DNA from: Eumeta japonica
Taxonomy: Eukaryota; Arthropoda; Insecta; Lepidoptera; Psychidae
Direction of reading: 5' to 3'
NCBI GenBank assembly: GCA_005406025.1
Contig: BGZK01000297.1
Location: 62,001 to 126,000 of the forward strand
Length of the DNA stretch: 64,000 bases
The notes below the pieces were generated by a model. That model was not told where the DNA came from. It was given only the letters and a program-made list of their open reading frames with translations, and made no database searches. The position numbers and the translations under genes were made by a program. Each line of letters starts with the position of its first letter. The first letter of the stretch is position 1. Shown one piece after another: positions 60,201 to 63,704 of the stretch.

Positions 60201-60900
60201 TAAATGACCAACAACAAACAAATATATAGTTTTTTTTTTTAAAACAAATCAATTTATCTATGCAAAATTAAAATTCCTAAATGGTATCATGCATAAAAAG
60301 TACCATTGTAATGCTATACTATTTTAAGCAATTCATATCAAATAAAATAGACCTATTTATATAAAAAAAATTGTAACAAACTTAAACAACACACAACTAA
60401 AATAAGCTTAGAATAGAAAACATATTTGTATGCCAATGAAGAGATGAATTATGGTATCTGTTGATGAGAAATAACTTAAAGATTATAATTTATCATAAAT
60501 TTATTAGTCTGTGGTTATAAGTTTATTGGAAATAATTAAAATTAGATAAAGGATAAATAATTGAAATGTTTTCAATAAAACTTGTGAATTTGAATCCAAT
60601 TATGATAATATTGAGCATATTTCTTACTTATAAATACGTTATTTTAACAATAATTACGGTGAAGAGTTCAGACTGGCTGATATTAAAAAGGACTACACTA
60701 GTGCATAAAAAAAGTTTGAGAATAGTAACAAAAGTACCTAGGACAGTACCGTTTACTATTTTCAGGCAAAAAAATCTTAGAATCATTATTTTAAACGACT
60801 TACCATGTGGGTAGGTGTACGGCGTTTGTCTCACGGGCAGGCAGCATCCAATATGTAAACTGGCTAGAGCCACAATTAACACCACCCACTTATCAATCAT
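3318..60900 (-). CDS. LMTK/AATYK-family receptor-like (pseudo)kinase, whole gene, 14 coding exons
   Basis: The product resembles lemur tail kinases, membrane-anchored kinases of endosomes and neurons in animals. Exons by position: 60804-60900, 52485-52633, 30092-30115, 27069-27378, 25192-25265, 22742-22954, 21715-21845, 16507-16627, 15352-15473, 11371-14508, 9109-9256, 6993-7197, 4325-6840, 3318-3523. Every junction is phase-compatible and nearly all donors are GTAAGT- or GTGAGT-like. Approximate residues: signal peptide 1-19, TM 55-76, kinase-like domain 203-440, acidic tail to about 2483. The start of the kinase domain (RLQYLHEI), the AGLSYMHSHGF segment, DVWSLGQVLWEI and the DRPTAEHI end match the family. 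The tail is long, acidic and Ser/Thr-rich, as in vertebrate LMTKs. Key catalytic motifs are degenerate. Exon 10 has two +1 discontinuities and an in-frame TGA, from assembly error, polymorphism or decay. The family call is firm; activity and full length are inferred. Confidence 0.85.
3524..4324 (-). other. LMTK intron 13
   Basis: AT-rich intron with a GTAAGT donor at 4319-4324 and an acceptor ending at 3524. Phase 1. I see no repeat or exon inside. Confidence 0.7.
4325..6840 (-). CDS. LMTK exon 13, large acidic tail exon
   Basis: A 2,516-nt exon of about 839 codons with one uninterrupted frame. It begins after CTTCTTTCAG with LTMSVDSLNVSG and ends LLGDIRFTG at a GTAAGT donor. It is rich in Ser, Asp, Glu, Asn and Thr with almost no hydrophobic runs, so it is expected to be disordered. 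Short related motifs recur (RPQDIDSPI and RPQDLSIPV). No recognised domain is present. The extension of the open frame upstream of 6840 (to 6905) is intron read-through, because the acceptor and the exon 12 phase fit exactly here. Confidence 0.8.
6993..7197 (-). CDS. LMTK exon 12, tail
   Basis: A 205-nt exon between acceptor ATTTTAG and donor GTAAGT at 6987-6992. It enters in phase 1 and leaves in phase 2. The product segment reads DTSENNRTDSSESYPEP, later HTYTVHSDPTQ and TYTIQKEATTSKE, with a near-repeat of T-Y-T-[VI]. It is separated from exon 13 by a 152-nt intron, the shortest in the gene. No known domain. Confidence 0.75.
7198..9108 (-). other. LMTK intron 11
   Basis: Mostly unique AT-rich sequence. 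It contains a perfect 15-bp inverted repeat (listed separately at 7456) and, at about 7840-8180, a degraded lepidopteran dispersed repeat with GATTCC/GATCTC-type periodic sequence. Confidence 0.6.
7456..7491. repeat. Perfect 15-bp inverted repeat (hairpin)
   Basis: AGTATTATGGGAGAT at 7456-7470 and its exact reverse complement at 7477-7491 are separated by the 6-nt loop ATGGTT. It lies inside LMTK intron 11 with no gene-like sequence around it. Confidence 0.9.
9109..9256 (-). CDS. LMTK exon 11
   Basis: A GC-rich exon in AT-rich surroundings. After the acceptor TGTACACAG the frame reads NACDQFDESDMWSGELPPPP and continues LIVNYPGALSPIAEETRQQL. A clean splice to exon 12 requires the weak donor AGT|GTCAGT, which joins ...NQIQ to W-DTSENN in frame. 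If that donor is not used, the frame runs five residues further and stops at TAA 9092-9094, giving a short isoform. The abrupt codon-bias and GC difference from the flanks makes the exon itself very likely. Confidence 0.8.
9257..11370 (-). other. LMTK intron 10
   Basis: Phase-0 intron with donor CAG|GTATTT and acceptor ACACAG. It is largely occupied by the mariner copy listed at 9393-10587. A purine-rich tract (about 10850-10960) follows. Nothing else gene-like is seen. Confidence 0.7.
9393..10587 (+). mobile_element. Mariner-family element, degenerate, with 28-bp TIRs
   Basis: About 1.2 kb in LMTK intron 10. The left end TACAAGGTCTGCTATTTA at 9393 matches the reverse complement of the right end (TACGAGGGCTGCTATTTA from 10587); the matching continues to TCCGGA, and both ends carry the TA target. 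The transposase reads on the plus strand from ATG 9566 (MDLTHENFHAII, then the HTH region), with frameshifts and stops. The catalytic segment RIILHHDNASCHMSAETT and YPPYSLDLTPN are readable around 10190-10325. The third catalytic Asp of the DD34D triad falls on Ile. It is dead. Confidence 0.9.
11371..14508 (-). CDS. LMTK exon 10, end of kinase-like domain plus main acidic tail; interrupted frame
   Basis: A 3,138-nt exon. It opens after TTATCAG with YQIMQCCWNFNCEDRPTAEH, the C-lobe end of the kinase fold, then ISSQFEERWQSLKPNS, which matches the linker after the kinase domain in LMTK proteins. A Ser/Asp/Glu-rich tail follows. The frame is open to about 12680, then continues in the +1 frame (12374 to about 12740) and again in the +1 frame (11404 to about 12405). 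All three segments have the same tail-like composition, so all are judged coding. With two single-base corrections the exon ends in phase 0 at CAG|GTATTT, as exon 11 needs. A TGA at 11404-11406 lies in that frame eleven codons before the end. A KVSF motif sits at 12671-12682. Confidence 0.8.
14509..15351 (-). other. LMTK intron 9
   Basis: AT-rich intron, donor GTAAGT at 15346-15351. A short fragment near 14990-15090 (with AAAAACCCTGAAATTCC) resembles dispersed lepidopteran repeat sequence. No gene seen. Confidence 0.6.
15352..15473 (-). CDS. LMTK exon 9, kinase-like subdomain IX
   Basis: 122 nt between acceptor TTTGTGTAG and donor GTAAGT. It encodes MSEDVWSLGQVLWEICSWEE and ends PTLPCLYRPQ plus two bases. 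DVWSLG is the conserved helix-F motif of kinases (Asp about residue 377), with the following WEI helix also conserved. The exon is GC-rich compared with the flanks. Confidence 0.88.
15474..16506 (-). other. LMTK intron 8
   Basis: Phase-0 intron. A tract at about 15700-15930 is a degraded dispersed repeat rich in ATTCC/ATCC periodic sequence. The rest is plain AT-rich DNA. Confidence 0.6.
16507..16627 (-). CDS. LMTK exon 8, catalytic- and activation-loop region (degenerate)
   Basis: 121 nt between acceptor TTGTTTTCAG and donor GTGAGG. Joined to the two bases from exon 7 it reads GDLSIDTILIQEGSMRAVLG, then RYKEQSSREHD and PPVEGGLVHT. It occupies the place of HRDLAxRN and DFG in active kinases. 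Only the Asp of HRD (about residue 334) is kept. The Asn position is Thr and the DFG position reads GRY. No APE is visible. The exon is GC-rich, in phase with both neighbours, and correct in length for this segment. Confidence 0.85.
17337..18779 (-). pseudogene. piggyBac-family transposase, internally deleted relic with an intron
   Basis: Two minus-strand exons are visible. Exon 1 (18746-18779) reads MAAFFSAQTRP and ends at CGA|GTAAGT. Exon 2 opens at 18475 after TTTTTAG and continues in phase with KPLKDDQVAQILADGNDSEI, then the long frame to 17625. That frame holds the N-terminal acidic and basic region and the start of the DDE_Tnp_1_7 domain, ending YYSIDEHMILFTGRCKLRQ and NKPRPVG. The frame then breaks. 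From 17597 to 17337 a separate frame encodes a C-terminal Cys-containing segment (KTCLMDCG, CDIYLCLSRDKNCFKAFH) typical of piggyBac Zn-ribbon tails. The central catalytic core with most of its Asp residues is missing, so it is inactive. Confidence 0.85.
19045..20150 (+). mobile_element. Mutator-like (MULE) transposon relic with TIRs
   Basis: Ends are marked by AAAAGGGCTCAATAA at about 19045 and its reverse complement at about 20134-20148. The plus-strand frame 19404-19643 begins MEQRKGSRQNHQSGKLRKDV and reaches KHEMFISEEETIGYRILYFF, a start I associate with insect Mutator-type transposase-like proteins. From about 19680 a later part is readable in another frame (ALKIVEIAANIAACNFNEGA), so the middle is deleted. 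The family assignment comes from recalled similarity. The TIRs are seen directly. Confidence 0.7.
20780..21300. repeat. Dispersed lepidopteran repeat (copy A)
   Basis: GC-richer than its surroundings. It contains TCGTCACGAAAGTGTCGCAA and TTTCGTGCGTTGTACTGTAT, which recur in the repeat at about 33060-33250. There the first block is inverted relative to the second. The short open frames here are unsupported. Confidence 0.6.
21715..21845 (-). CDS. LMTK exon 7, kinase-like helix E
   Basis: 131 nt between acceptor TTTTTCCAG and donor GTGAGT. It reads YLREFLLVNRHRSTMFNRRG and then LMCDIGAGLSYMHSHGFVYG, matching the helix-D/E stretch of LMTK kinases that leads into the catalytic loop. Splicing to exon 8 makes the loop read YGDL where active kinases have HRDL. 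It is too short for ordinary ORF detection and was found by phase and motif. Confidence 0.88.
21846..22741 (-). other. LMTK intron 6
   Basis: Phase-0 intron with a GTAAGT donor at 22736-22741. AT-rich, no repeat family recognised. Confidence 0.6.
22742..22954 (-). CDS. LMTK exon 6, kinase-like N-lobe
   Basis: 213 nt between acceptor TTATTGCAG and donor GTAAGT. It encodes IVKGEIERFDDNAAETVVAV, then KILDLNDPLEKVRFLEEARI, KHENIL and LLIFEYCPM. The Lys of VAVK (about residue 239), an alpha-C Glu (254 or 255) and the hinge segment FEYCPM are visible. Confidence 0.92.
22955..25191 (-). other. LMTK intron 5
   Basis: Phase-0 intron. At about 24000-24215 lies a degraded dispersed repeat (GGATCGAGATTGGGA-type sequence). 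A short open frame at 23449-23682 has no supportable identity. Confidence 0.6.
25192..25265 (-). CDS. LMTK exon 5, start of kinase-like domain
   Basis: 74 nt between acceptor TTTTAAG and donor GTAAGC, phase 1 in and phase 0 out. With exon 4 it reads STSNENFSRKRLQYLHEIST and ERYGR. RLQYLHEI aligns with the first strand of the LMTK kinase domain. In the glycine-rich loop only the last glycine remains (STERYGRI instead of GxGxxGxV). Confidence 0.85.
25266..27068 (-). other. LMTK intron 4
   Basis: Phase-1 intron, GTGAGT donor at 27063-27068. The 5' half is almost entirely the TIR element at 25928-27041. The remainder (25266-25927) is AT-rich with nothing recognised. Confidence 0.7.
25928..27041. 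mobile_element. Non-autonomous TIR DNA transposon with internal CTCGAG / TAATCTGACG motif array
   Basis: About 1.1 kb. The left end AGTAGGGGAGCCC (25928-25940) and right end GGGCTCCTCTACT (27028-27040) are near-perfect inverted repeats, continuing inward to GGGATTTACTCGAGCG on both sides. A possible ATGA direct duplication flanks it. Inside, at least ten variants of TAATCTGACG and/or CTCGAGCG occur in both orientations (for example 26103-26120, 26291-26300, 26363-26380, 26423-26436, 26661-26672, 26851-26870, 26988-27010). There is no transposase. The right end stops about 27 nt from the exon 4 splice donor. Confidence 0.8.
27069..27378 (-). CDS. LMTK exon 4, juxtamembrane linker
   Basis: 310 nt, GC-rich, between acceptor AATATTCCAG and donor GTGAGT. 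It reads LFSASVSNLHDGASRRSQPP, then VENNNNGPISLREMQNIANN and EFEPLPLPPAVAPADPLAPY, to SEWFS. It lies between the transmembrane exon and the kinase-like domain and is probably cytosolic and flexible. The frame at 27108-27347 in another register is a shadow caused by high GC. Confidence 0.85.
27379..30091 (-). other. LMTK intron 3
   Basis: Phase-0 intron containing the full-length mariner copy at 27890-29170. 29171-30080 is AT-rich and featureless. Confidence 0.65.
27890..29170 (-). mobile_element. Mariner element copy 1 (about 1.28 kb), degenerate
   Basis: The 5' end CCGGACCTTGAATAATTATC and the reverse complement of the 3' end (GGGACCTTGAATAAGTTTGC) form TIRs, next to a TA. The minus-strand transposase is split over several frames. 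Readable parts include the second HTH (TWKTLQVDESIVSK), RDIEKRF, and the VTGDEK catalytic motif near 28524. Frameshifts make it inactive. A shorter relative lies at 50891-52040. Confidence 0.9.
30092..30115 (-). CDS. LMTK exon 3, candidate 24-nt microexon
   Basis: TTTTTTTTTCTTCAG precedes exactly 24 nt encoding SSQGAESQ, followed by CAG|GTAGTT. Both neighbours (exon 2 ends phase 0, exon 4 starts phase 0) allow in-frame inclusion or skipping. It would insert eight polar residues just after the transmembrane helix. The strong polypyrimidine tract, phase and placement support it. No transcript evidence is available here. Confidence 0.6.
30550..31580 (+). mobile_element. Mariner (mellifera/Hsmar1-like) transposase relic
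   Basis: Plus-strand reading across several frames: FEFKDEP, then ITDKIEAILEVDQDW, IAEELDLNHKTIWPNLKKAG, LDVWVPHEFTERNLMN, LITGAEKWITYDKNP (the GDEKW motif with Asp changed to Ala), CVWWDWKG and FHQDNARPYTSS. A 3' sequence resembling SLQNSLGSVRLTSRE is also readable. No intact TIR pair was found and the 5' part is scrambled, so the ends are approximate. It is inactive. Confidence 0.85.
32420..32600. promoter_or_regulatory. CpG-rich islet
   Basis: A short run of dense CpG (GTCGCGTCGGCGCAGCGG and neighbours) in an AT-rich intron, without an open frame I can support. It is one of about ten such islets. A regulatory role is inferred only from composition. Confidence 0.3.
32780..32880. repeat. 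Dispersed GATCCC/ATTCC-type repeat fragment
   Basis: CAATTCCAATCCCATTTTGA and GATCTCAGTGCC recur in variant form near 8140 and 42240. Degenerate, short. Confidence 0.45.
33060..33250. repeat. Dispersed repeat (copy B of the 20.9-kb family)
   Basis: CGCCATTGCGAC and TTTCGTGAC match the reverse complement of the block near 20955-20985. GGTTTCGTGCGTTATATTGT matches the forward block near 21078. The two blocks are therefore rearranged relative to copy A. Confidence 0.6.
33430..34110. promoter_or_regulatory. CpG-rich segment with promoter-like motifs
   Basis: About 650 bp rich in CpG, starting with a degenerate GGAATCGAAT tract (33450-33540). It contains ACGCATGCGT (an NRF1-like palindrome, near 33565). 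Overlapping short open frames on both strands show no family similarity. It could be an alternative promoter, an enhancer or an old transposon. Confidence 0.3.
36580..37440 (+). mobile_element. Mariner-like transposase relic
   Basis: A plus-strand frame from about 36600 gives an N-terminal HTH-like part (YSTVARWCAQFKRGRTSTKD), then TTMDETLLHHYDLETK, the counterpart of the mariner W-[IV]-H-H-Y segment. Later frames read LEHPPHSPDIDTSDFYLF (about 37300), the YSPDLAPSD motif. Multiple frameshifts. TIRs not found. Confidence 0.8.
37950..38090 (+). repeat. tRNA-derived SINE, degraded
   Basis: GTGGTGGCCCGGT resembles a Pol III A box and AGATTCAAATCCTAACC a B box at tRNA-like spacing (37953 to about 38015), followed by a non-tRNA body. 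No proper tRNA fold. Confidence 0.5.
38121..38150. repeat. Perfect 12-bp inverted repeat (hairpin)
   Basis: ATTGCTTGTAAC and its exact reverse complement flank the loop AACAAT. Located just after the SINE fragment. Function unknown. Confidence 0.9.
39950..40030. promoter_or_regulatory. CpG-rich islet
   Basis: GACGCCGCCGCGACGATCG within AT-rich intron. No supported frame. Composition only. Confidence 0.25.
40440..40620. promoter_or_regulatory. CpG-rich islet with E-box and homeodomain-like sites
   Basis: Contains GCACGTG, a (GC)n run GTGCGCGCGCGCCGG and CTAATTAG within 180 bp. No supported open frame. Enhancer-like by composition only. Confidence 0.3.
40690..41040 (+). repeat. Long dispersed repeat, copy 1
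   Basis: About 350 bp with the same order of blocks as 43960-44230: GATCATGTTTAAAATA, then a block near AAAGGAGGGGACG, TTCGGAGCGATTATTTCC, CCTTAAAGAATTTTTAAAAG, and TACGTTGACGTTTTCTGAAA. A preceding CCAAATCAGTCCAGTC resembles the 3' region of lepidopteran LINE/SINE repeats. Confidence 0.75.
42060..42440 (+). repeat. Dispersed lepidopteran repeat with degenerate GATCCC/GATTCC array
   Basis: Starts AGGCGGCCCGGCAGACGTTG and continues into a tract of imperfect GATTCTGATTCCG and CCGATCGGGCCC units to about 42430. The unit is roughly 6 bp periodic. The open frame across it (42110-42538) follows the repeat and is not a gene. Confidence 0.65.
43440..43800 (+). repeat. Dispersed lepidopteran repeat (second array plus LINE-like tail)
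   Basis: GGTCCCGATCATGATCCTG-type units at 43490-43610, then CTATGTCAAATTTGATTAAA and ATCCGTCCAGCTGTTAGCGT, a phrase common to lepidopteran retroelement 3' regions. Confidence 0.6.
43960..44230 (+). repeat. Long dispersed repeat, copy 2
   Basis: Same-orientation relative of 40690-41040 (GATCATGTTCAAAATA, TTCGGAGCGACTATTTCC, CCTTAAAATGTTTTTAAAAG, TACGTTGATGTTTACTGAAA), about 3.3 kb away. Confidence 0.75.
44270..45090 (-). mobile_element. Mariner transposase relic (second subfamily)
   Basis: On the minus strand from about 44960: VTVYNWFY, then DDLREGRPTATTEDHISDIR, LMIEIDKRVT, LGIGMN and VTGDESWIYSNEPETK (about 44525). GDESWIY is the mariner second catalytic block. Several stops and frameshifts; ends not defined. 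Confidence 0.85.
45340..45500. promoter_or_regulatory. CpG-rich islet
   Basis: GCGGCGCCTCGCGAGCCGCC and neighbours. Overlapping open frames exist on both strands only because GC is high. No domain. Confidence 0.25.
45951..46211 (+). repeat. tRNA-derived SINE, copy A
   Basis: GCCTGATTGGTGCAATCGGT (A box) and GTGGGTTCGAATCCCGCAT (B box) are followed by a non-tRNA body containing TGGATGTTTCTATGTATTA and an (ATT)n tail. The same body and tail appear at 58281. It is not a tRNA gene: no cloverleaf closes and the body continues. Confidence 0.9.
46380..46650. promoter_or_regulatory. CpG-rich islet
   Basis: CGTCATCGCCGCCGACGCGG and further CpG-dense sequence for about 270 bp. Open frames on both strands (46355-46684 and 46466-46648) mirror each other and have no family similarity. 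Confidence 0.3.
46980..47210 (+). repeat. Dispersed lepidopteran repeat
   Basis: ACTAGCTTTTGTCTGCGATT, then CCGCTCGCGTGGATTAAGTA, is a phrase found in many lepidopteran retroelement-derived repeats. It is followed by ATCCTAATACATTACTAATT-type periodic sequence and ATTAATGGCGGGG. Confidence 0.6.
47515..47640. promoter_or_regulatory. CpG-rich islet
   Basis: GGCGCGGGCCGGACGCCGGC and GTCGACGGCCGCGGGCGC make this the most GC-dense 100 bp in the window. No supported gene. Confidence 0.3.
48231..48296. repeat. (TA)n microsatellite
   Basis: About 33 uninterrupted TA units. Preceded by a repeat tail containing CACGCAGGCAAAGCCGCTGG (about 48160-48190). Confidence 0.95.
48890..49130. promoter_or_regulatory. 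CpG-rich promoter-like islet
   Basis: Contains GCATGACTCATTGTCGCG (AP-1-type TGACTCA near 48972), GAGCGAGAGCGCGGAACGAG (GAGA-like), CACGTGAA (near 49096) and GTTTATAAATTGAAG (TATA-like, near 49118). Composition and motif cluster suggest a promoter or enhancer inside the LMTK intron, with no exon identified downstream. Confidence 0.35.
49450..50830 (+). mobile_element. RTE-type LINE reverse-transcriptase fragment
   Basis: Plus-strand reading in shifting frames: PKQAGFQKDFNNVDHIHTPR and QLIQKTKDHNRSLC (about 49715-49820), RCLYNNNTITIQV (about 49930), KLRGIFDFSIP.CLKTEV (about 50375), and NKLQWHGDAIVRK (about 50595). These follow the order of motifs in RTE-like reverse transcriptases. Many stops; truncated. 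It abuts the mariner at 50891. Confidence 0.85.
50891..52040 (-). mobile_element. Mariner element copy 2, internally deleted
   Basis: Starts TCCGGACCTTGAATAAG and ends TTATTCAAGGTCCC. Same family as 27890-29170, but about 130 bp shorter because of an internal deletion at about 51277 that leaves a (GAA)n junction. The minus-strand frame 51595-51918 holds the N-terminal HTH (IQKKSAAEVHRILAETYGD, TTCRDWFRCF). Inactive. Confidence 0.9.
52485..52633 (-). CDS. LMTK exon 2, ectodomain end and transmembrane helix
   Basis: 149 nt between acceptor TTTTGTTGCAG and the weak donor AAG|GTTCTA. It reads EAEWNTDGRGEWRGGGGGGA, then the hydrophobic helix ALPALALLITAVGLIFGC and WCYRHKDCK. The positive residues after the helix predict a cytosolic C-terminus (type I membrane protein). 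Phase 1 in and phase 0 out. The GC-rich exon lies in AT-rich DNA. Confidence 0.85.
53003..53120 (+). repeat. tRNA-derived SINE, degraded
   Basis: GAGGTTAAGTGATCAAGAG, then TTGAACCAGAAGGTACAAG and TTTGATCCTGATTATGCA, give the A-box/B-box order of a tRNA-like head. The body is too diverged to join to the 45951 family. Confidence 0.45.
53880..54600 (-). mobile_element. Jockey/CR1-type LINE 3' fragment
   Basis: Minus-strand reading: LFLNERTTKLVKFSL, KPVDTNVMIKNEILDIVDMT, LFLDLTINANLRWNSHITRL and SFAAYAVKNL (54490-54260), later IYENLVYVKKHIKSFQKW and LAAYKTHLSKVNKSF (about 54080-53930). This is the C-terminal reverse-transcriptase region of a non-LTR element, interrupted by stops. Confidence 0.85.
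55530..55770 (-). mobile_element. LINE 3' fragment, second copy
   Basis: TTATTATAAAAGTGCACATA and the following 150 bp align block by block with 53905-54060 of the copy above (same strand). Only the 3' end is present. Confidence 0.75.
58281..58552 (+). repeat. tRNA-derived SINE, copy B
   Basis: Head GCCTCATTGGCATAGTCGGT and B-box-like GTGCATGGGTTTGATTCTC, body TGGATGTTTCTATGTATTAG, an A-run, and a tail of ATTATTATT. Diverged copy of the 45951 family in the same orientation. Confidence 0.9.
60804..60900 (-). CDS. LMTK exon 1, signal peptide
   Basis: ATG at 60898-60900 in a favourable context (AACAATGA). It encodes MIDKWVVLIVALASLHIGCC, then LPVRQTPYTYPH, and splices at GTAAGT in phase 1. The hydrophobic core followed by small residues is a signal peptide or signal anchor, with likely cleavage near residue 19-20. 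Ten more codons are open upstream, but no ATG is present in that extension, so 60900 is the start. Confidence 0.82.
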
Positions 60901-63185
60901 TGTTAAACCATTATTTCCAAGAACACACAATTTTGTTTTTCATTGTTTGTAGATTTCGACTTTTCATACCTCATTAAACACTAAATACGCGATTCATGAC
61001 AACTTCAATAAAAAAAATAGCGTAAAAAGTTCATAACAAAAACAAACTAAAATATAAGTATAAAAAGCATATCTTTAACAACAATATTTAGTAAACTACA
61101 AATTCAATAATTCCATTAGTTTTAGGACCGATTTACATAAAAATTGCGCAACCCGCAGCTGTACAAAACGCCATTTTCCAACAAAAACAATGTTGCTGTG
61201 TTATCAATTTTTAAATAACAACATTGAATTGACGGATGATCCTAAACAGTATGAAATGTAACAGTCAAAAAAATAGAAGTTATATTTTCTCTATATAATT
61301 CATTATTATATTTACATAACTGCACAGAAAAGGACAATTACATTTTCATGATTCATGTACGTATGTAATGAATTTTTTATTCCACCATAACTTTTAAATA
61401 TCTGAATAGATTTGGGTGTATTAGGTATCATTAGAATCCTTAGACATTCAAAAGTAACACTGTATAAATTTTTTGAAAGAAAATCAGTATAGAGGCAGCA
61501 TGAGTTCATTTTCAAATGCAAAAAAAAAATCCTCTATTATTACAATATGGATATTAATTTGAAGACCGAATGAACATATTTCAAAACTATTTGATTTAAG
61601 CGCACAAACTTTACATAGGTAAGGTCAGGTTGTTGATAAAAAACAAACATTACATCTTTGGCTGTAAATTATTTTGTCAGGACTTAGCAAGACTCTAAAT
61701 GCCTAATTCAATCAATGGTTTCGTAGATGTTAGAGTTATCAATAGAATTCTTACACCATCATAGGAGTAACATTTGTTAGTAAAAATAAAAAAATGTAAA
61801 ATATGAAACAACACGATTTTCCTGCATAAAAATAAATTAATAAGTAAAAAAGTTGTATTAATTAATCTGTATATACAAAGGGAAGGTCATTCATTTTCTT
61901 GCTAACTAAACAGATAAATAAATTTGTCATTGTAGTCGAGAGACCGTAGTCTGGAGCACTTTTAATCTAAGAGGTCCTCTTATTGCAATTGCAATATTTA
62001 TGTTTACCTGTTTTCTTCACTTTCATATTTTGATTATGGCGAAATATGAGAAAAGCAACAGATTCTGTACTTATAATAACAAGTTGAGATAACTACACAA
62101 ATTAAGTAAGTAAATTACACAAATTATACCATGTGCATTGAATGTACATTCAAAGCACAAATTGTTACTTTATTTATTTATAATTATAGCTAATAACTGT
62201 AGCTACATAGTGCAGAGGTAATAATACCAACTAAATTATAAAATATCGTGAGCTTTCAATGTAAACATTGCTTTTAATTTTACATTCAGTTCTGTCGAAC
62301 GAACACGTTTAACTTTCTGTAATTTCTACTTTATTGTACTTAATAAACTGGCCGAGTCCCCTTATTTTTTACATCCGAATACATTGATGATATTTTAAAG
62401 ATAAATCAACTGGCACATATGATAACGATCAGATTGTGATAGTGAAGTTTAGAGTAGTTGATTTATTTAAATAAAGACGTTAATTTTTTATAAAAATTTT
62501 ACTCGACTGTAGGAAAGAATGTAAAGCGATGAAGAGCCCCAACGTATCTATTAGATGATAAGAATCTTCAAATACTCTACTGTAGATTGTTTCTGGATGC
62601 GTTAGCCTAATCCATGTACTCAATTTTAAAATGATTATGTTTTTAAATATGAATTTTATATAGAATAAAGTTCAATTAACGTGAAATATTAGCATATAAA
62701 AAGTAAGTAGAAAGAAAATAAACGTATTTGATATTTTAACTGTGTATATTACCAAAAAATAATAGAAGTAAAGATTAGGAATAAACATTGTCTGCAAATA
62801 ATTAGCTAATAACATGGAAACGAGGCTGTAAGCTGTTTCGAAACAAGTTGCATATGTATGATAATGGTCACATGAGATTATACTTGTTTCAGTTGAAAAT
62901 TAATGTATTGAATCATATTTACATTTTGTTTAAGTTTAAGGTCTTTATTGTTTTTAGTATCTTTAGTTTTTGATTGGCTTTATATAAACCCATGGCTTAT
63001 GCGACAACAACTTATACTAATAAAATCAACTGTCAAAACTGGTATCAATTTTGAGTCAAATTCTTACAACTTTATAAATTTCTAGTTAATTATTATCGGT
63101 TTTTATCATGCTAGAAATGTTATAAACTTGTTCTTATTTGTTAAGCTCTTTCAAACGTTATTTTGGAACTATAACCTCTGAACAC
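60901..63185. other. Divergent intergenic region between LMTK and tRNase Z
   Basis: About 2.3 kb separating two head-to-head genes. Near LMTK it contains 5'UTR-like sequence and, at 61169-61178, CGCCATTTTC (the YY1-like AAAATGGCG on the minus strand), often found at start sites. The middle is AT-rich without recognised elements. Confidence 0.5.
61169..61178 (-). promoter_or_regulatory. YY1-like start-site motif, possible LMTK promoter
   Basis: GAAAATGGCG on the minus strand lies about 270 bp upstream of the LMTK ATG. A short GC-richer patch (GCTGCGGGTTGCGCAA) follows. Motif only; no transcript data. Confidence 0.3.
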
Positions 63186-63451
63186 ATGTATGTTCAAAGA
63201 GTTACAGTATTTCATAACTATTTAAGTAGTGGACTTCGATGGTATTCTTACAAAAGTACTAAGAAATTGTTGGAATTTCTAGCTACCATGCCTAAAGTAA
63301 ATTCTGGTAGAATTGCTGAGGCTCAGCGTCAACGAGTAAATACTCAAAAGCGATCTGAAAGATATGCTCCAAGTACCATATACCTTCAAGTTCTTGGTTC
63401 AGGATCAAATGGTGCTCCTGTTGCTCTGTATATGTTTACAGATCAAAAAAG
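63186..63451 (+). CDS. tRNase Z long form (ELAC2), exon 1, partial
   Basis: tRNase Z removes 3' trailers from nuclear and mitochondrial tRNA precursors. The exon reads MYVQRVTVFHNYLSSGLRWY from 63186, then MPKVNSGRIAEAQRQRVNTQ from 63288, and STIYLQVLGSGSNGAPVALY and MFTDQK before an AAG|GTATGA donor at 63451. The YLQVLGSG segment is the start of the N-terminal beta-lactamase-like domain of long tRNase Z, and the next exon should continue R-Y-L-F-N-C-G-E-G beyond the window. Of two in-frame ATGs, the first adds an Arg/Ser/Tyr-rich, acid-free leader like a mitochondrial presequence. The frame is open upstream to a stop at 63123 but has no earlier ATG. Confidence 0.82.
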
Positions 63452-63651
63452 GTATGAAAATTTAATTATTGCAAAAAATCTTCGTATTTAAGAAAGCTTA
63501 ACATTTTTCTTTGCTAGTGCAGACTTTTAGGATAAAAATCATTGAAAAGTACACAGTAAATAATACAATTTTTCATTTGTTTTATTCCTTCTCGATATTA
63601 GACTGCATTGCTATAAATTTTGTATTCTATAATCATGTATAAATGAATATG

Positions 63652-63704
<53 letters not shown>

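Larger units (their letters stand above)
52634..60803 (-). other. LMTK intron 1
   Basis: Phase-1 intron with a GTAAGT donor at 60798-60803. It holds two LINE 3' fragments (53880, 55530), two SINEs (53003, 58281) and repeat debris near 53220-53390 and 59130-59240. The rest, including 55770-58280 and 59280-60790, is AT-rich with nothing recognised. Confidence 0.7.
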
